Shown piece after piece: positions 36,059-49,050 of a stretch of DNA of 64,000 nt. Origin of the DNA: Ceratothoa steindachneri (lineage: Eukaryota > Arthropoda > Malacostraca > Isopoda > Cymothoidae); contig OZ018320.1 of assembly GCA_963969495.1 (NCBI GenBank), positions 79,047,313-79,111,312 on the forward strand, given 5' to 3'. How positions within the stretch are numbered: position 1 is the stretch's first letter; each line of letters opens with the position of its first letter. Made by a program: the position numbers and the translations under genes. The notes under the pieces are model-generated. The model searched no databases, was not told the DNA's origin, and saw nothing but the letters and a program-made list of their open reading frames with translations.

Positions 36059-38119
36059 TCGATTATATTCTTTTAATACATCATGTAATCCCTAAAAAAA
36101 GAATCACATCATAGTGATAAAAAAACATTTTTCAAATTGATAGGATATTTGTTCCCATTTTAATCCTAAACATTTATCCTCTCTAGCTTTCTTTAAAAAA
36201 GTGCATTATCTTTATTTTGGCTGTGGGAAGCCGAAATGCGGCTAATCGAGTTTGAATACGAATACGACTGATTCGTATTAAAACTGTTTTGCTGCACTTC
36301 GCTTTCCGATCATACAAAAGAAGCATCTATTTAGACAGATCGCACATAATAATACAAGAAGAAGTAATATAATGTACTGAAAAAGTGATTACGATTAAGT
36401 AAATAATTATTCAAAGCACGGGGGACGGTCGACAGGAACCTAAATTTGTTTACCATTGCGAAACGACATACCACCAATGCCTTGACAGCTTCAGGTCATT
36501 TTCTGCCGTTTCTGAATCGGACACATTTGCGGAACGGCGCTATTTGATGGGGCTTGTAGTACCACATTGTAAGGTGAACTAGGATTGACGATGAAGCCTC
36601 ACAGATGAGTGTCATATAAATTCTATGAAGGCTTGAAATGGGCACGTGCATATAATTTTGCGCATGCAAGTAATCTAAAATATGTAAAATTTTGTCAAAT
36701 AAATGATATTAATATATAACAGTTTGCCAGATAAATAATAATATACATCATCTGATCATGTAAACAATAATGTATACTGTTCTTATAAAGGGCCACAGGC
36801 AAAACAAATTTCCACACGCATACGCACTCACATACACTCACACGCATATACACTTACACACATCTCGCGATCCCCAAGATTCTGGGAAACGCCACAGCTC
36901 TACCAACAAACGCCAAAACAGGTGCAGTCATTGACACCGAGCTGAAGACAAGAAAGATGCGGACCTTACTTACTATCGGGGGAGAGCGAAACGTAAAAGT
37001 GTATTCTCAAAAATTTGAGATAAGATTTCCTCTATCTCTGTACACACATAAATAAATATGCAGTAGAGTAAGCTCCGTCCAAACCGTGTCATTGGTCAAC
37101 AGCAGGCCACGCCCATGGGTTTTTGATCTATAATATTTCAGCTCTGGGTAGAGCCTAGAGGTAGTTGAGCTAAGAAGAGAGCCCGCAGTCAAGAGAGTAA
37201 AATAAATAGTCAGTCAGTCAGGTAGTCAGAATGATAGGCGGAAATAGACTTATACATTAGAAGGTCTGCCTTAAATACCCAACACAAGTTCAATCAAATT
37301 CTTTGTGCCTACGCTTACCGAGTCCTCCGCCCAATAAAGAGTCTTTGAATCCGCCGTCCCAGATTCATTTTCCTGAGAGTAATCCAACCGGTCCTCCTAC
37401 CCAGCCTACTTCACTAAAACCGAGCGAGAGGATAATCTCCCCCACTATTGGAGTCAGCCCAAGGTCAGCGACCGTTAAACGAATACCCCAATAGCGCCAC
37501 GTCAAAGTTAAGACACCCTGTGAAATTTTAGTACTTATATAGGAAACGGCCGAGTTAACCTCCACCAGTAAAATGGTAACCAATAATTTATAGACCAACT
37601 ACCAGCCTATAACCAGTGACCTCCACCTGCCGTAACATAGTAACCTTAAAGACCTGTAATAACTAAATAACCTACAAACTTACCATAAATGGTGACCTTA
37701 GGGCGTGCCATAAGCTCCCCTGAATCTAATTATGAGGACTGCTCAGTCACTCAGACTATCCGGCAAATTATTATATACTTAATGTCCCAGTATTTATATC
37801 TTCGTGCACGTTATCTGTTTCAGGACTAGGAAGAGCATGCTCGCCACCGCTTGTTCCAGATAGACCCGCTACTCGCGATGTAAGTTGCTTTCAGATGTAT
37901 GCATGTCAGGCGGCGAGTATGTAATTGTGTCTTGTTAGTGAGTGCACGAATGGGGCGGCGAGTGATTACAGTGTGTATTTGAATCTAAATGATGGCCCCG
38001 ACGGGAGGGGAGGAATAGTTAATATCGTTTGAGTATAGTATTTTTGTGCTGGGTGTTATTTTGATGTTTCTTAGTGTGTTTGGTTATATTGCAATGTAGT
38101 ATATATGGTGTTGTTAGTT
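36059..38119. other. Unassigned; possible LTR-like segments and a hairpin
   Basis: A 9-bp stem AATACGAAT-ACGACTG-ATTCGTATT lies at 36254-36278. A segment beginning TGTGGGAAGCCG near 36220 looks like an LTR start, but no partner was found. The stretch 36800-37600, with CACACGCATA repeats and an AATAAAG-like signal near 37335, also has LTR flavour. No protein motif is present. Confidence 0.35.
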
Positions 38120-39855
38120 TATGAAAGATGCATCAATGAATTGTGCGCCTCTCATATCAAGGTGATCCTTGACTTTGATGACTTTTGTTTCCTAGTGTAC
38201 ATGGTCTGTGGGTGTGTTAGTTGTGCAGCTAGAGAATATTTGAAGGACTTTATTGTGTATTGTCTGTAGGATGTCGAGGTGAGTCTCAGCCAGTTTCAGA
38301 GCCCATGCAGGATTTGCATATTTCATCACTGAACGTATGTTTTGTTTATATACTGGGGTAGTGGTTTCTTTGTTATGTTCAAATGTTGTATGCACAAGTG
38401 TACTTAATGCGTTAAGTCTTGATGTTAGTTTCTTTTTAAAACTTTAATAGGTGGTGTTTGAACGACATTTATGTGTTGTATGTTACACCAATATTTGGGG
38501 TGGGGGGATATTGGGCGTTGTTTATAGCCAGGTGTGGTTTTAGGGGGTGTTCTGCATTCTGACTGGTATGTAGGGTGACTGTGGATTTGGTTGGTGCTTT
38601 TGTGAGTCTGTTAGTGGTAAGCCAGTCGTGGAGGATGTCTATTTAGTGCTGCAGGAATTCAGTGGTTGTTTTTTGCATTTTGTTGCTTGCGTGTGAGTAT
38701 TATGTCATCTGCGTATTGTTAAGAGTGTTTTATGTGCTGGCCTATTTCAGTTCATACTATCAAATGTTGTTTGTGGAGGGTAGTGGTCTGAAACCATGTT
38801 GTGTTGGGGCTAGTGGGATGTACGGTGTGATTAGGTTTAGTACGAGTCGTGACTTTTGGGGCTAGTTTAGAATATTGTGGTTGGTCTGTGCGAGGAGGAT
38901 AGCGTAGGATCTGCATTGAGTTTAGGAATGGTGATCATGGTACCGTGTTTCCAGATGTTCAGTATTGTGTTGTGAGAGTAACTGAATTTCGATATGCTGG
39001 TGAATGCTTGTGTGCTTTGTGGTCCTAAGTGTTAGGGTGTATGTTGCTTAAATTGACTAGGCCACAGGCGGATGAGTGCTTGGGGTTATTAATGGCATGT
39101 TTCGTCTGTAATTCCATGAATGGAGCATAGTCAGGGTCGGTGGGGAATTATATCTTTCTTCTGATGACTTACCTATAATTCTATAGGGGTGTAGGTGGCA
39201 GACATTAGAGAAGTGTTAATCAGTGTGTTTGCCTTTTGTTTGTTGGAGAGAGTGGTGGCTGGTGTTGTGATTGCAGCATGTGGTCGTGTACCATTAGTGT
39301 TGGATAGTGTGATGCTGTTAATTGTTTTGTAAAGTTTGTTTGTTTTTATTTTGTGGTCAAGTGTTTGGATATAATTGTTCTAGTTTAGTGTTTGTTATTC
39401 AGATATTTTGTTGTTTATTTGTGTTTATGCTTCCATTTGGTGTTTTGTATCTTGACAGTGAGGTGTCGTGTGGTGCTCTATGGTATATCGTTGTGTGATG
39501 AGGTCTTGGATTTCAGGAGTGAAGTCGGGGTTATATGATTTTCTGTTGCCTCTGTGGATGTCTCTTATCTAATTTTGTACAATAATTGTGTTGAAAGTGC
39601 AGACCGCTGATGAATGTACTGTTCAGTGATTCCATGTGTTGTTCCGTTTCATTTGTGAAAACTTCCCAGAGGGCTCTGTTGTAATTAGTGTATGTGTGTC
39701 TGTCGATAGCTGGAAGGTGGCTTATTTGTGTAGTGATGTGATTGGGAGCTGATGAAAGCTTTTAGTTTTGACCACTCTTCAGCATGTTGTGGGGGCAAGA
39801 TTAGGTGAGCAGAAAATGATGTCTGGTAATGCTGAGATGAAGAAGGTTTGGTGAA

Positions 39856-39945
<90 letters not shown>

Positions 39946-40413
39946 AAATTTTTGCCGTAACGCAATTAATTATGCGGTTAAAAGGCTATTTTTTGGCAAA
40001 CCAGTCTTCCTCAAAGCCTTCGGAAGGAGCTCTTCTCACATACACGAAAGATAGTTTTTTGGCTATCTGAGAGACCGCCTATTTTAAGTGCTACCTTTTC
40101 GTGTATGTGAGGAGAGCTCCTTCCGAAGGCTTTGAGGAAGACTGGTTTGCCAAAAAATAGCCTTTTAACCGCATAATTAATTGCGTTGTTGCAATAATTT
40201 TCTTAATTTATAAGGCGAGGCGAAATTGGAGAATCAAACAAATTTTCCATTCTCTTCGAAAAGCATGGGTGACACTTAAAAACGCTAATCGAAAGATAGT
40301 TTTCTGGCTATCTGAGAGAACGCCTATTTTAAGTGCTACCTTTTCGTGTATGTGAGAAGAGCTCCTTCCGAAAGCTTTGAGGAAGACTGGTTTGCCAAAA
40401 AATAGCCTTTTAA

Positions 40414-40495
<82 letters not shown>

Positions 40496-40775
40496 GTAAG
40501 TGTTGTTTAGTAGAGTGAGGTGTTCTGTCTGGGATTGGATCAGTGTCCCTCAGTTTGTATCCGAGTTATTGGTATACCAGGCCGGTGTCTTTGCGTTGAA
40601 GTCAGCACCCAGGAGGATATTAGATATGTTTATGATTTGGATATGTTTGCATTGTTACGTTTGACTTGTTTCTAGTGCGTATTTGATTTGACTGTATTTC
40701 TGTGGTAGTGTCATGTTGGGGTAATAGAGATTTAGTGTATGTGTTATAGCCCTCATCAGAAGAGAAGCTATTTAA
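38120..40775 (-). pseudogene. LINE with endonuclease and RT, interrupted by foldback DNA
   Basis: On the minus strand, from 40775 leftward: endonuclease segment PNMTLPQKYSQIKYAL and LLGADFNAKTPAW (about 40612-40577, the catalytic Asp-Phe-Asn motif); after the (AT)n/foldback insertion, the linker YNPDFTPEIQDLI (about 39535); RT with YADD (38715-38704); and thumb (VYKQNIRSVMKYANPAWALKLAETHLDILQTIHNK, 38355-38250), ending in HVH..ETKVIKVKDHLDMRGAQF near 38140. Frames shift several times. It is the same lineage as 28100-30450 but keeps more of the protein. Confidence 0.72.
39859..40490. mobile_element. Foldback bracketed by two (AT)n tracts
   Basis: (AT)n tracts at 39859-39942 and 40419-40490 enclose a foldback. 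The left arm 39959-40050 is the near-perfect inverted complement of about 40096-40187, with a spacer of about 46 bases that itself forms AGATAG..CTATCT. A third, direct copy of the spacer and right arm follows at about 40286-40420 and runs straight into the second (AT)n at ACCGCAT. The unit lies inside the endonuclease-to-RT part of the LINE, so it arrived later. No ORF. Confidence 0.75.
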
Positions 40776-41055
40776 TATGGCCATGCTATACTTCTGTCGA
40801 TAAAATTATCCATTAAAGGTAAATTTTCAATCATAGACATAAAGTAGTATAATCAATAATGTAAAACGGGCAGGGTCCTGTTCATCAATGTGGATGGGTC
40901 AGTAAGTTCTAGACTAATTTTTAAAGTGCGGTGGGATCAGCACTGGTTGGCGCAAGGGTTCTAGGTGATACGAATGGGAGCCTCACCTGGGGATGCTTCT
41001 TAAAGCATGACTTAGTTGGGGTCACGGCTAGCGGACAAGCAGTAAGAACTTTGCA

Positions 41056-42781
41056 TTGACTAAAATCTTCCGACCAAGTTCAATTGTTTCTTTAGCTGAA
41101 CTTCTTTCACAATTTTTTACAGCCTTCGAAAGGTTCGATATCAAGAAGTTTAAACTAGTAGGTGGACAGCTTTTGGAGAATCGTGAGCTAATCTCGGCTT
41201 TACAACAAATGTCTTATGTTATATATGCCAATGTACGAAACTAGATAGAACGAAATTAAATTTACCAATTTAGTACAAAGAGTGTCTCTTTTCCCAATCT
41301 TTCTTCAATTCGCTTGCGGCAGGAGGGGCCTTATACTGGCACCACCAATTGACATATATTTATGTGGTGCATGAGGGTATCTGTTTGTTATTATTATTGG
41401 TAGTAGTAGTAGTAGTAGTATATAAGGATGACCATATAAGTAGGCATATATATGGTATAACTTAAAAGGTCGTAATACAATGCTGGAAGCTGGTCTATAA
41501 TAAAATTAGTTATTTGTTTTTCTATTTAATTTACTCTTTTTGTTTACTTGCTATATCTAAATAATATTCTTCCTTAAATTTCATTAATTCTTCTTATGCA
41601 AATAGAATACTTTTACAAACGTGGGTGGGGGAATGCTTCCCTTCCGTATCTTTATGGCATGGGCAAAACGCTTAATCCTAATAATCCCAAGAGTCCTGCA
41701 GGATGTGTTTTGTATCATTTATCCAAATGGTGCGCACACCACCCGAACCTTATTGTTGAGACCATTTCAAATTCACATATGATTATTAACTCTAACCTCA
41801 TTTCCAGTCTCGATTCTATCGCTTACCAAAATAACTCGGGTCTGGCTAGGTTCTATGTATCTTCCCTTTTCGCTAATATGTATACCCGTGAATTATTTCC
41901 AAACCTTTCTTGAAGAACGAAATATCTTATTCCCTTTTTATTCCCAAGAGCCACTCAGTAGAGCACGAGAAAAAAAGCTTGGAGAGTGATCACGTGATTT
42001 TCAAATGAATATGACACAACCACACCACCTAGATGCCATCTGCGTGAGGTTAAGCTGCAATTGAACTCCTACTTCCTAACTGTTCCATGGACCACCAGCA
42101 GAGGAAGGTGTTATAAAATTCTTATAGCATGCAACAGCTTTCTTCCACTTTAACTCGGTCCCTCAGGACAGGCTCACAAAAAGCGCGGACCCATTTAATT
42201 GTGGTAACTTTGCCAAGACCTACATCGCAGGGTGTATGGTCAAAGTCTTTCTGCTTTGATCTCCCCCAAATACTTCGAATGGAGCAGAGCTCATCTGCTT
42301 CTGGGAAACAATACAACTAAAAGAGCTTTTCCCCACACCCTTTTCATTAAGGACATTTCATTAGTTGTATCTAATTGCAAATCTTCCTTAAAGACAAATT
42401 TTGACTGGTATGCGATAGATTTGCAAGGAATCTTGGCCTATAAAGGGATAACATTTGTCATTTTCTCTCTTGTTTTACGCCTTCTGAGAAGTCTATGGCA
42501 GAAATAATTAAAAGGCGACAATTTAAAGTCACTAATGCAGCCGTCACTGGCAACTTCAATGACCTTTGTTTATTGAAAGCGTAGGTATTTTCATCGAGAA
42601 GCAAAATGTAAGATGGTTGTTGAGAGGAATTCACCCTATCCAAACCAATGACCTTGTCAATGATCTTGGATTGTTAAAGTCAAATTCTGAGCTTTTGATT
42701 TCCAAGCTCAAAGAGTCGGATTCCCTGGATGAAATGTGCAAGTGGCAAGCCAAAGAAAACGCCCTAAACATTTATGCATAA
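41056..42781 (+). pseudogene. Unidentified broken coding region
   Basis: Several plus-strand ORFs have protein-like composition and little low complexity. 41056-41244 (62 aa) reads FRPSSIVSLAELLSQFFTAF...LLENRELISALQQMSY. 41596-41913 (105 aa) has GMGKTLNPNNPKSPAGCVLY and LARFYVSSLFANMYTREL. 42232-42507 includes PKYFEWSRAHLLLGNN and FDWYAIDLQGILAYKG. 42566-42781 has RWLLRGIHPIQTNDLVNDLG. The first three are in the same frame class; the last is in another. I recognise no family. It could be a decayed host gene, an endogenous viral fragment or an unknown transposon. Confidence 0.3.
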
Positions 42782-43034
42782 AAATCCTCCAAGTTTGAAA
42801 TAATCAATTTATCTTAAACCAACGTGTTCAAATTCTTTTTTACACCAATGTTCTAATCACCATCAAAGAATCCAGAAAACTATTTTCACTATATTTTCTT
42901 TCGTGCTCAAGGATTATCTACTCGGCATAGTTTGACAAAGATATTGATTTTATATCTAATATTGACATTAAATTATTCTATCCTTTACATTATAGGATAT
43001 TTGTAAACAAATCAGCAAAAACTCATTGTAATAA

Positions 43035-43070
43035 CTAGCAAAAATCCGCCCAACGGGTGTTTTTTGCTAG
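43035..43070. repeat. 36-base near-perfect hairpin
   Basis: CTAGCAAAAA pairs with TTTTTGCTAG across an inner CCGCCCAACGGG stem. It is followed by a CA-rich stretch (about 43200-43260) and ends in CATTATAATAAGATAG. The whole block (about 43030-43277) looks like a small structured repeat of unknown type. Confidence 0.5.
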
Positions 43071-43392
43071 GCCTGCGGCGTTTGTTCGCTTCGCTCACAA
43101 AATTAAAAAAATTGCGAGAGAAAAGTTGTTTTTTTATTTCACAACACATTCAAATTTGGTGTTAAAGAAAAAAAATCCGTTCTCAATATTTTTAAATGCA
43201 CAGAGGGACACACACATACAGACAGACAGACACACATACACATATACGCACGCTAAGATCATTATAATAAGATAGTAAAAAATACAACTTTATATGCCCA
43301 AACCTCCTAATCTTACCATTTAATCATTTTTACCACATTGTCCGTTTATTTAAATATTATTCCACTTTGTACCGATTCTTTATAATAAAAAA

Positions 43393-43749
43393 CTCTCTAA
43401 GGCAGGAGCAAGCTCTCACACCTCAAACCTGTCCCGAGATTGGCTGAAAGAGAACTTTGAGGGCCGTGTGATCAGTCTCAAGACTGATTTTGAGTGGGCA
43501 CCTCACAGCCCAGACCTTAGCACCCCAGATTTCTTTCTCTTGGGCTATCTTAGAGACATAGTGTACGCAGAGAGACCCAGGACCATCACGGAACTCAAGG
43601 AAGCCATCATGGAGGATATCAGAGCCATTAGTCAGTCGGTTTGTAGGGAAGTCATGGACAACTTTGTGCTGCGCCTCAAGAAATGCACAGAGCTTAATGG
43701 AGGTCATCTCGAACAAGTTAAAATAAGAGACCAAGAGGAAGAAAATTAA
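43393..43749 (+). pseudogene. mariner/IS630-type transposase C-terminal fragment 2
   Basis: One frame to 43749 reads EWAPHSPDLSTPDFFLLGYLRDIVYAERPRTITELKEAI and MDNFVLRLKKCTELNGGHLEQV, the same family as 17662-17980. The Asp in SPDLSTPDFF corresponds to the last catalytic residue. The DDE N-terminal part and the element ends are missing. The frame is open, so this fragment looks younger or less damaged than the other. Confidence 0.7.
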
Positions 43750-46742
43750 AAAATAATAAAATACATAGTCATATAAAAGTGAATAAATACATAAGAGAAA
43801 ATTTACCCAAATAACATAAAACGCTGACAGAACAAATAAAGGGGCGATAAAAAAAGATAAAACCTATAAGATCTAATGAGGAGCTATTTCATTCAGAATA
43901 AGCTGTTTAATGACCGGTTCGAGTTTGAAAAGACCGGGAGAGATGTCATAATTTTGCCGGGTTGTGATTATAGCGGTTAATGTCTTACCATCGAGTTTGG
44001 TCTGACTCCAAACGTCCTTAAGGGATAATTCGTTCGTAGGCTGGGTTCTAGAGGTAACTTGGTTATCGCTTGGTAGAAGGAAGGACTCAGAAGAAAAATG
44101 GCGTTTTTTTTAGGCTTTAATCTCGGCTTAGGACTACTTCAGTTCGGGCAAGCGAAATATTCGAGTCTTGGTTATCAGTGTTAGGTTTCAGTGCTTCGTG
44201 TAAGTCTCCTTCTGCGTCAGATTGTTGGGGCTATGGACGGATGGATCAAGGACGTGGAACGTTCTCGTGAAGCCAATAATAATAATGATACAAATGTACA
44301 AGTCAGATACGAGAATCAAGAATTATACAGATGTTTCTATCCGTCTTATTTATCCCAACATCAATTAAGTGGGGCGTGACTTCTCTTCCTTTAATCTGAA
44401 CGCGAGGCAGAGCCTATCGTTTCAAAGTGTGCTTGTACGTTCTTTGTTAAGACTGCAGGGTGCTCATTTGTGAGGTTCCTCGTCGGGTCTACTCCGCCTT
44501 GCAATTTGGGCGCCACAAACTCTCAACATTATTATTTAGTAAAGTTCTCTTCTATTATTTTTTTAGTGAATGTGAGCGTAATAGAACCTTACACTATCTT
44601 GATCTTTTGATCCACAATTCTCGTCATGTTATAGTTATTCTGTTTACCGCAAGCCCATTAATTATAATACTCTTAGATTATGTAAATTTTAGTTAAGAAA
44701 TCAAATTAAACTAAATAATAATAGATTTTAACATTTACATTAATCTTGGAAGTTCTGAGCTTGAGATGGATAAAGAGATGGGCTGGATGACATCTTAATT
44801 ATGCTTTGAAGGGGAAGCCTCCTCCATATGAACTTTTGCAGTAGTTCGAAGCATGAAAACCTCAAGAATCTGACTGAGTGTACTCAAGATCAACAGTGCT
44901 AAAGGTTGTATCCGAAGCTGAAGCAGAACTTTTCTAGGAAAATTTAGCAATGGTAGTTTATTATTTGCTCTTGATCAGGATTGTCATATAGTAACTCACT
45001 ATATAATCTTCGAATAAGTAAAAGTAGTACTTTATTTTAGCCAATATATTTGAGGGTTTTCAAAATTTTCTTTAAGATTTGGCATCTATTAACAAGTTGT
45101 TTTTTTTTTTGCTGCTGCCTTATCAAAAGAAGGTTATTGTTTCTCATCAAACCCCTCTCCATCATTCTATCCTGAATCATGCTCCTTTACCAAATCCTCA
45201 AGATCTTGTAGGAGAGTTCTTTTGAATGTTCCTCTGCAAAGAATTCAATATCACCTCTCTATTTTAAATCAATTTAACTGCCTAGCTATACAATTTACTT
45301 GGTCACATGAATACCTGAATTTCTTGCCTCAAACACCCTGAAATCATTTAGGGGGCCACAAGTTTCTGCAAGCTGACTTCAAAGACCTGCTTTACTCTTC
45401 TCTCCAAGCAAATATAATATTCCTAACAGCATCAAGTATAATATATTTTCCTTCCAAAACTCTGCCAAAGACATTGGAGAGGTTGATGAATGACACTATA
45501 CGAACATGTTGTGTAGAACTTCTTTAGATTTTTGAGATAATTTGCTGGAAAACCTGTAGCATCAGCATCGGTGGTTTCTTCTTAGTTCATTTCGATGGAT
45601 TGGATAATAACTGCAAGGGGTGCGTAATGCCTATAAAATTATAAAAGGGACCTTATTGGAGAATTTATTATGCGGATCTCCAAAGTAAATTCAAGTGGAC
45701 CAAGAGTCTCAGCGAGGTTATACAAGGAATTTCCTTCTTTTTAAGAAGCATCACTGTTGAAGCTAGCACTCACAGAGCCGTAAGAATGCATGTATGAAAT
45801 TCAAAAAACTTTCGATCATACAAGGAGACTGTTCCATTTGATCTTACAGTCTAAGATTATCCCCTTTCCTTTATTAAATCTTCTTTTACGAAATCTTGTT
45901 TGTCATTTTTCTGACGAGATTTGCGAAATATTCGGCAGATTCCTCCGCATTTCTTATTTACTTTCAAACAATCATCATTTGTCTCAATATCTTTTTGAAT
46001 AATGGATTCACTTGCAAGTCTTTATTTTCATCCAACCCACCCATTTAATTTTCATCTTTATCTTCCATACCAGAATCAATTACTTCTGTATTGAAACATT
46101 CGATAACTTTGGAATACAAAACATTGTTGGTGATAGGAAGCAATTTACTTTCCAATTTGATCAAAACGCATGCCCGATCACTCTTCCATCGCACAATGTG
46201 AATGCTAAGGTCTAACTCAAACTTTTCTTATCTCTAGCTGTTTACCTCTACAGTTTTAGCATAATGTACTGAGTCACATCTTAATTATACCAAGATACCA
46301 ATGAAGGTTCCCATTATTAACATTTATATTTATCTAGCGAACATTTTGTGAAAAATTATATCTATCTAATATTAGTAAATATGTAAGCATATCCTTGTTC
46401 ACTTGATTCCTAAAGTTGGCTATAAGTTCCTGTTTTTGTTTTTCTCATAAAAACTAAACATACTTATTACACCAGTATGGGGAGTTAGGTGAGGTTGTGA
46501 TAGTTTTTTTTCAAACTCGCTGCACTAAATTTACTATTAGCAATGAAATAAAAACTTAATCCATCAACACAAACAAGCCTAGAAATTTGTCCTTCAAAAG
46601 ATTTTCTGTGCACAAATTCTCGCAAAGACTTTTGCTAATTTTTTTTTTAATACTGAAGAGAGTGTGACGGATAAGAGTTTCCCAAATCAAGCCCCGAAAA
46701 GGAAAAACAAAACAAAACCTAAAAGAACAAGAAAAGATGGAA
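43750..46742. other. No recognisable gene
   Basis: AT-rich DNA with short ORFs only. Nothing on either strand shows a domain signature I can name. Confidence 0.4.
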
Positions 46743-47090
46743 AAACAACAAAGAAAAGTGTTAATGGACTCGTTTCCTCAGGTGATGGCAGAACTGCGTC
46801 TTAACATTCCTTTTAAAGAGAGGCGGGTTTATACGATTCAGGAAAAACAGTATAGGGGAAAGAGTTCCATATTCTAGCTGTGAAGTGAAAGAAGGAATTA
46901 TCAACTTAGTTTATCCTGGAGTTCACTATATTTACACAGTATTCTTGTGAATGGGAAGCCTGGAGTTTGTGTCATTGACGGGAGAGTAGAGGTGGCATGC
47001 AATTATATAATTCAGTAGAAAAAAAAAGGAGAGTGCAGCAACCTTACGATGGAGTTTGAGTGTGAGATAATTGAGGCTCAAATTTTATAG
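46743..47090 (-). pseudogene. LINE ORF2 C-terminal end
   Basis: A minus-strand reading gives LHRKVAALSFFF, then ASHSQEYCVNIVNSRIN, then DNSFFHFTARIWNSFPYTVFPESYKPASL. This is the common tail of many LINE RT proteins, where R.VA.LSLF...FFPRTARLWNSLP..VFP.SY is conserved. Frame changes near 46865 and elsewhere break it. The rest of the element is absent on either side. Confidence 0.65.
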
Positions 47091-48797
47091 AAGGTGCAGG
47101 AATACGTATAATTGTTACAGCTATTATTACTGTAGAACGGTAGGAAACCTTATGAAGCATCATTCCCCTCACATATGCTTAAAATACAAAGTAATAAATC
47201 TATTAATTTTTACAGTTTCAACTTATGGACGTGATATTGGAGCATTGAACACAAAAAAGCTCGGCGAAACTGAGGACAACTCTGATACCCATGGGACGAT
47301 GCATTTTAAGAATAATTATATAGCTAGAACCATAAAAGAGATACACGGATAAGAATAGAAACAAGTGACAGATATAATAAAAATAATAAAAGATTCAACG
47401 GGGAAATTGGCAGCATATATTGATAGAAGAAATGACATAAGATGGATAAAGACAACTTTGCCTAATGTGAAAAAGTGGTAGAGATCGAGAGAATCATCTG
47501 ATTAGTCGGAAAATCAAATACATACGAATGGGAAATCGCACTTAAGTGTAATCCTTGTGTAAATTTGCAGCACCTATATAAATACGGCCCCATCTTGAAT
47601 CAAGGAACAAGTAATTTTATTCTCTCCCTTTTATTTACATTTTAAGCTAAAACCAACGTGAGTATCTTTACCAAAATGTTTTTAGAAAAAGCTGCTAAAT
47701 CGTACAGTTAGTAGAAGTGAAGAGGTGTGGAAGCCATTACCTTATACTTTTTTAATGAAGATACATTAATCTTTTTTCACTCAGCATTTTTGCCTTTGCT
47801 AGTTACCATCATTTTACCTAAAATTCAATTATTATACTAATTAGATTAATTATCAATTAAAGGAATTTGAAAAATGTTCCATAAAACATTTTAAATATTA
47901 ACGGCGACAAAAACTTAAATAAGAACATAAGAAAAGAAGGAGACTGCAAAAGACCATTCATGGCCTACACTTGGCAAGAAATATACTGTATTTCGTCACT
48001 GCCAAAGTAGGAGGAATAAATAATATTAATTTGACATTTTTTACTTGCGATCATTATTTTAAAGTTAGGCATAATACAAAATTTAGTGATAGCTTAATAT
48101 GAAATCAATTTTCTTTCAGTTTCTATTAACTATTAACCTTAATAGGTAAAAAGGTTATTTTATCGAGAAATTTGTTTATGGTGGTTTCGATGACTGCTGT
48201 CGCTATCCTAAATTCCTTCCTACGATCTAATAATCTCTTAAAAAAGATTTGAGGAGATCAGGTGATGTGAGATTGGACGGCACGTCATTAATTCAGTTTT
48301 TGTTATTATATATTTACATTGTTCTTTGCGGTATAAAGTCATACAGAATTTTAATATAGATAACTTTTACCTCTATTGAATAATATTTGACGATTTCCTA
48401 TAAATCCTGTTTTCCTGTAGTTCACCACTGCACCTAAATTACAGAAAGTGAACTTCAGGCAAAAGTTTGGTTTGGGGAAGAGTTCAAAATTGGATGATGC
48501 CATTCTTAACCCACCATACATACTCGTATATGTAGCTACTAAAGGGAATCCTTAGTGAAGGAGCTTGTAGAACTAAATGAATTAAAAGCCGCAATTCTTA
48601 ATCTAAGGGTATCTTATGATGTAAACTAAATTTTATATTAGAGTGATGGAGTCGAACATAGACAAAGGTAACCGAAATGTCATTGACTCGACGGATATAG
48701 AAGTAGATTTAAATAATTGCAGGCTCTGTTTGCGAATCGCCCAACTATTAAAGTTTGCATTGATGGAAGTGCTTGCAGGTTTCGCTCCTTCTCGCAT
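47091..48797. other. No recognisable gene
   Basis: AT-rich, with isolated short ORFs and no motif. Confidence 0.4.
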
Positions 48798-49050
48798 ATG
48801 CGGCTGCCCATGAATTTGCACGAGGCTAGTGATTTGAGTAATCTATTGTTCCTAAATGTATGTGCGTGTATGTTTGTCTTTTAGTCTCAATATATATATT
48901 TGTCTTGAAATTTATTATAAGAAATGCGGCTGCCCATGAATTTGCACGAGGCTAGTGATTTGAGTAATCTATTGTTCCAAAATGTATGTGCGTGTATGTT
49001 TGTCTTTTAGTCTCTATATATATATTTGTCTTGAAATTTATTATAAGAAA
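48798..49050. repeat. 126-base tandem duplication
   Basis: ATGCGGCTGCCCATGAATTT at 48798 repeats at 48924. The two units differ at only a few positions (for example CTAAATG/CAAAATG and CTCAATATA/CTCTATATA), so the duplication is recent. Confidence 0.9.

Noticed and set aside
36800..37600. Solo LTR
   Set aside because: LTR-like words are present, but no partner, no defined ends and no target duplication could be found.
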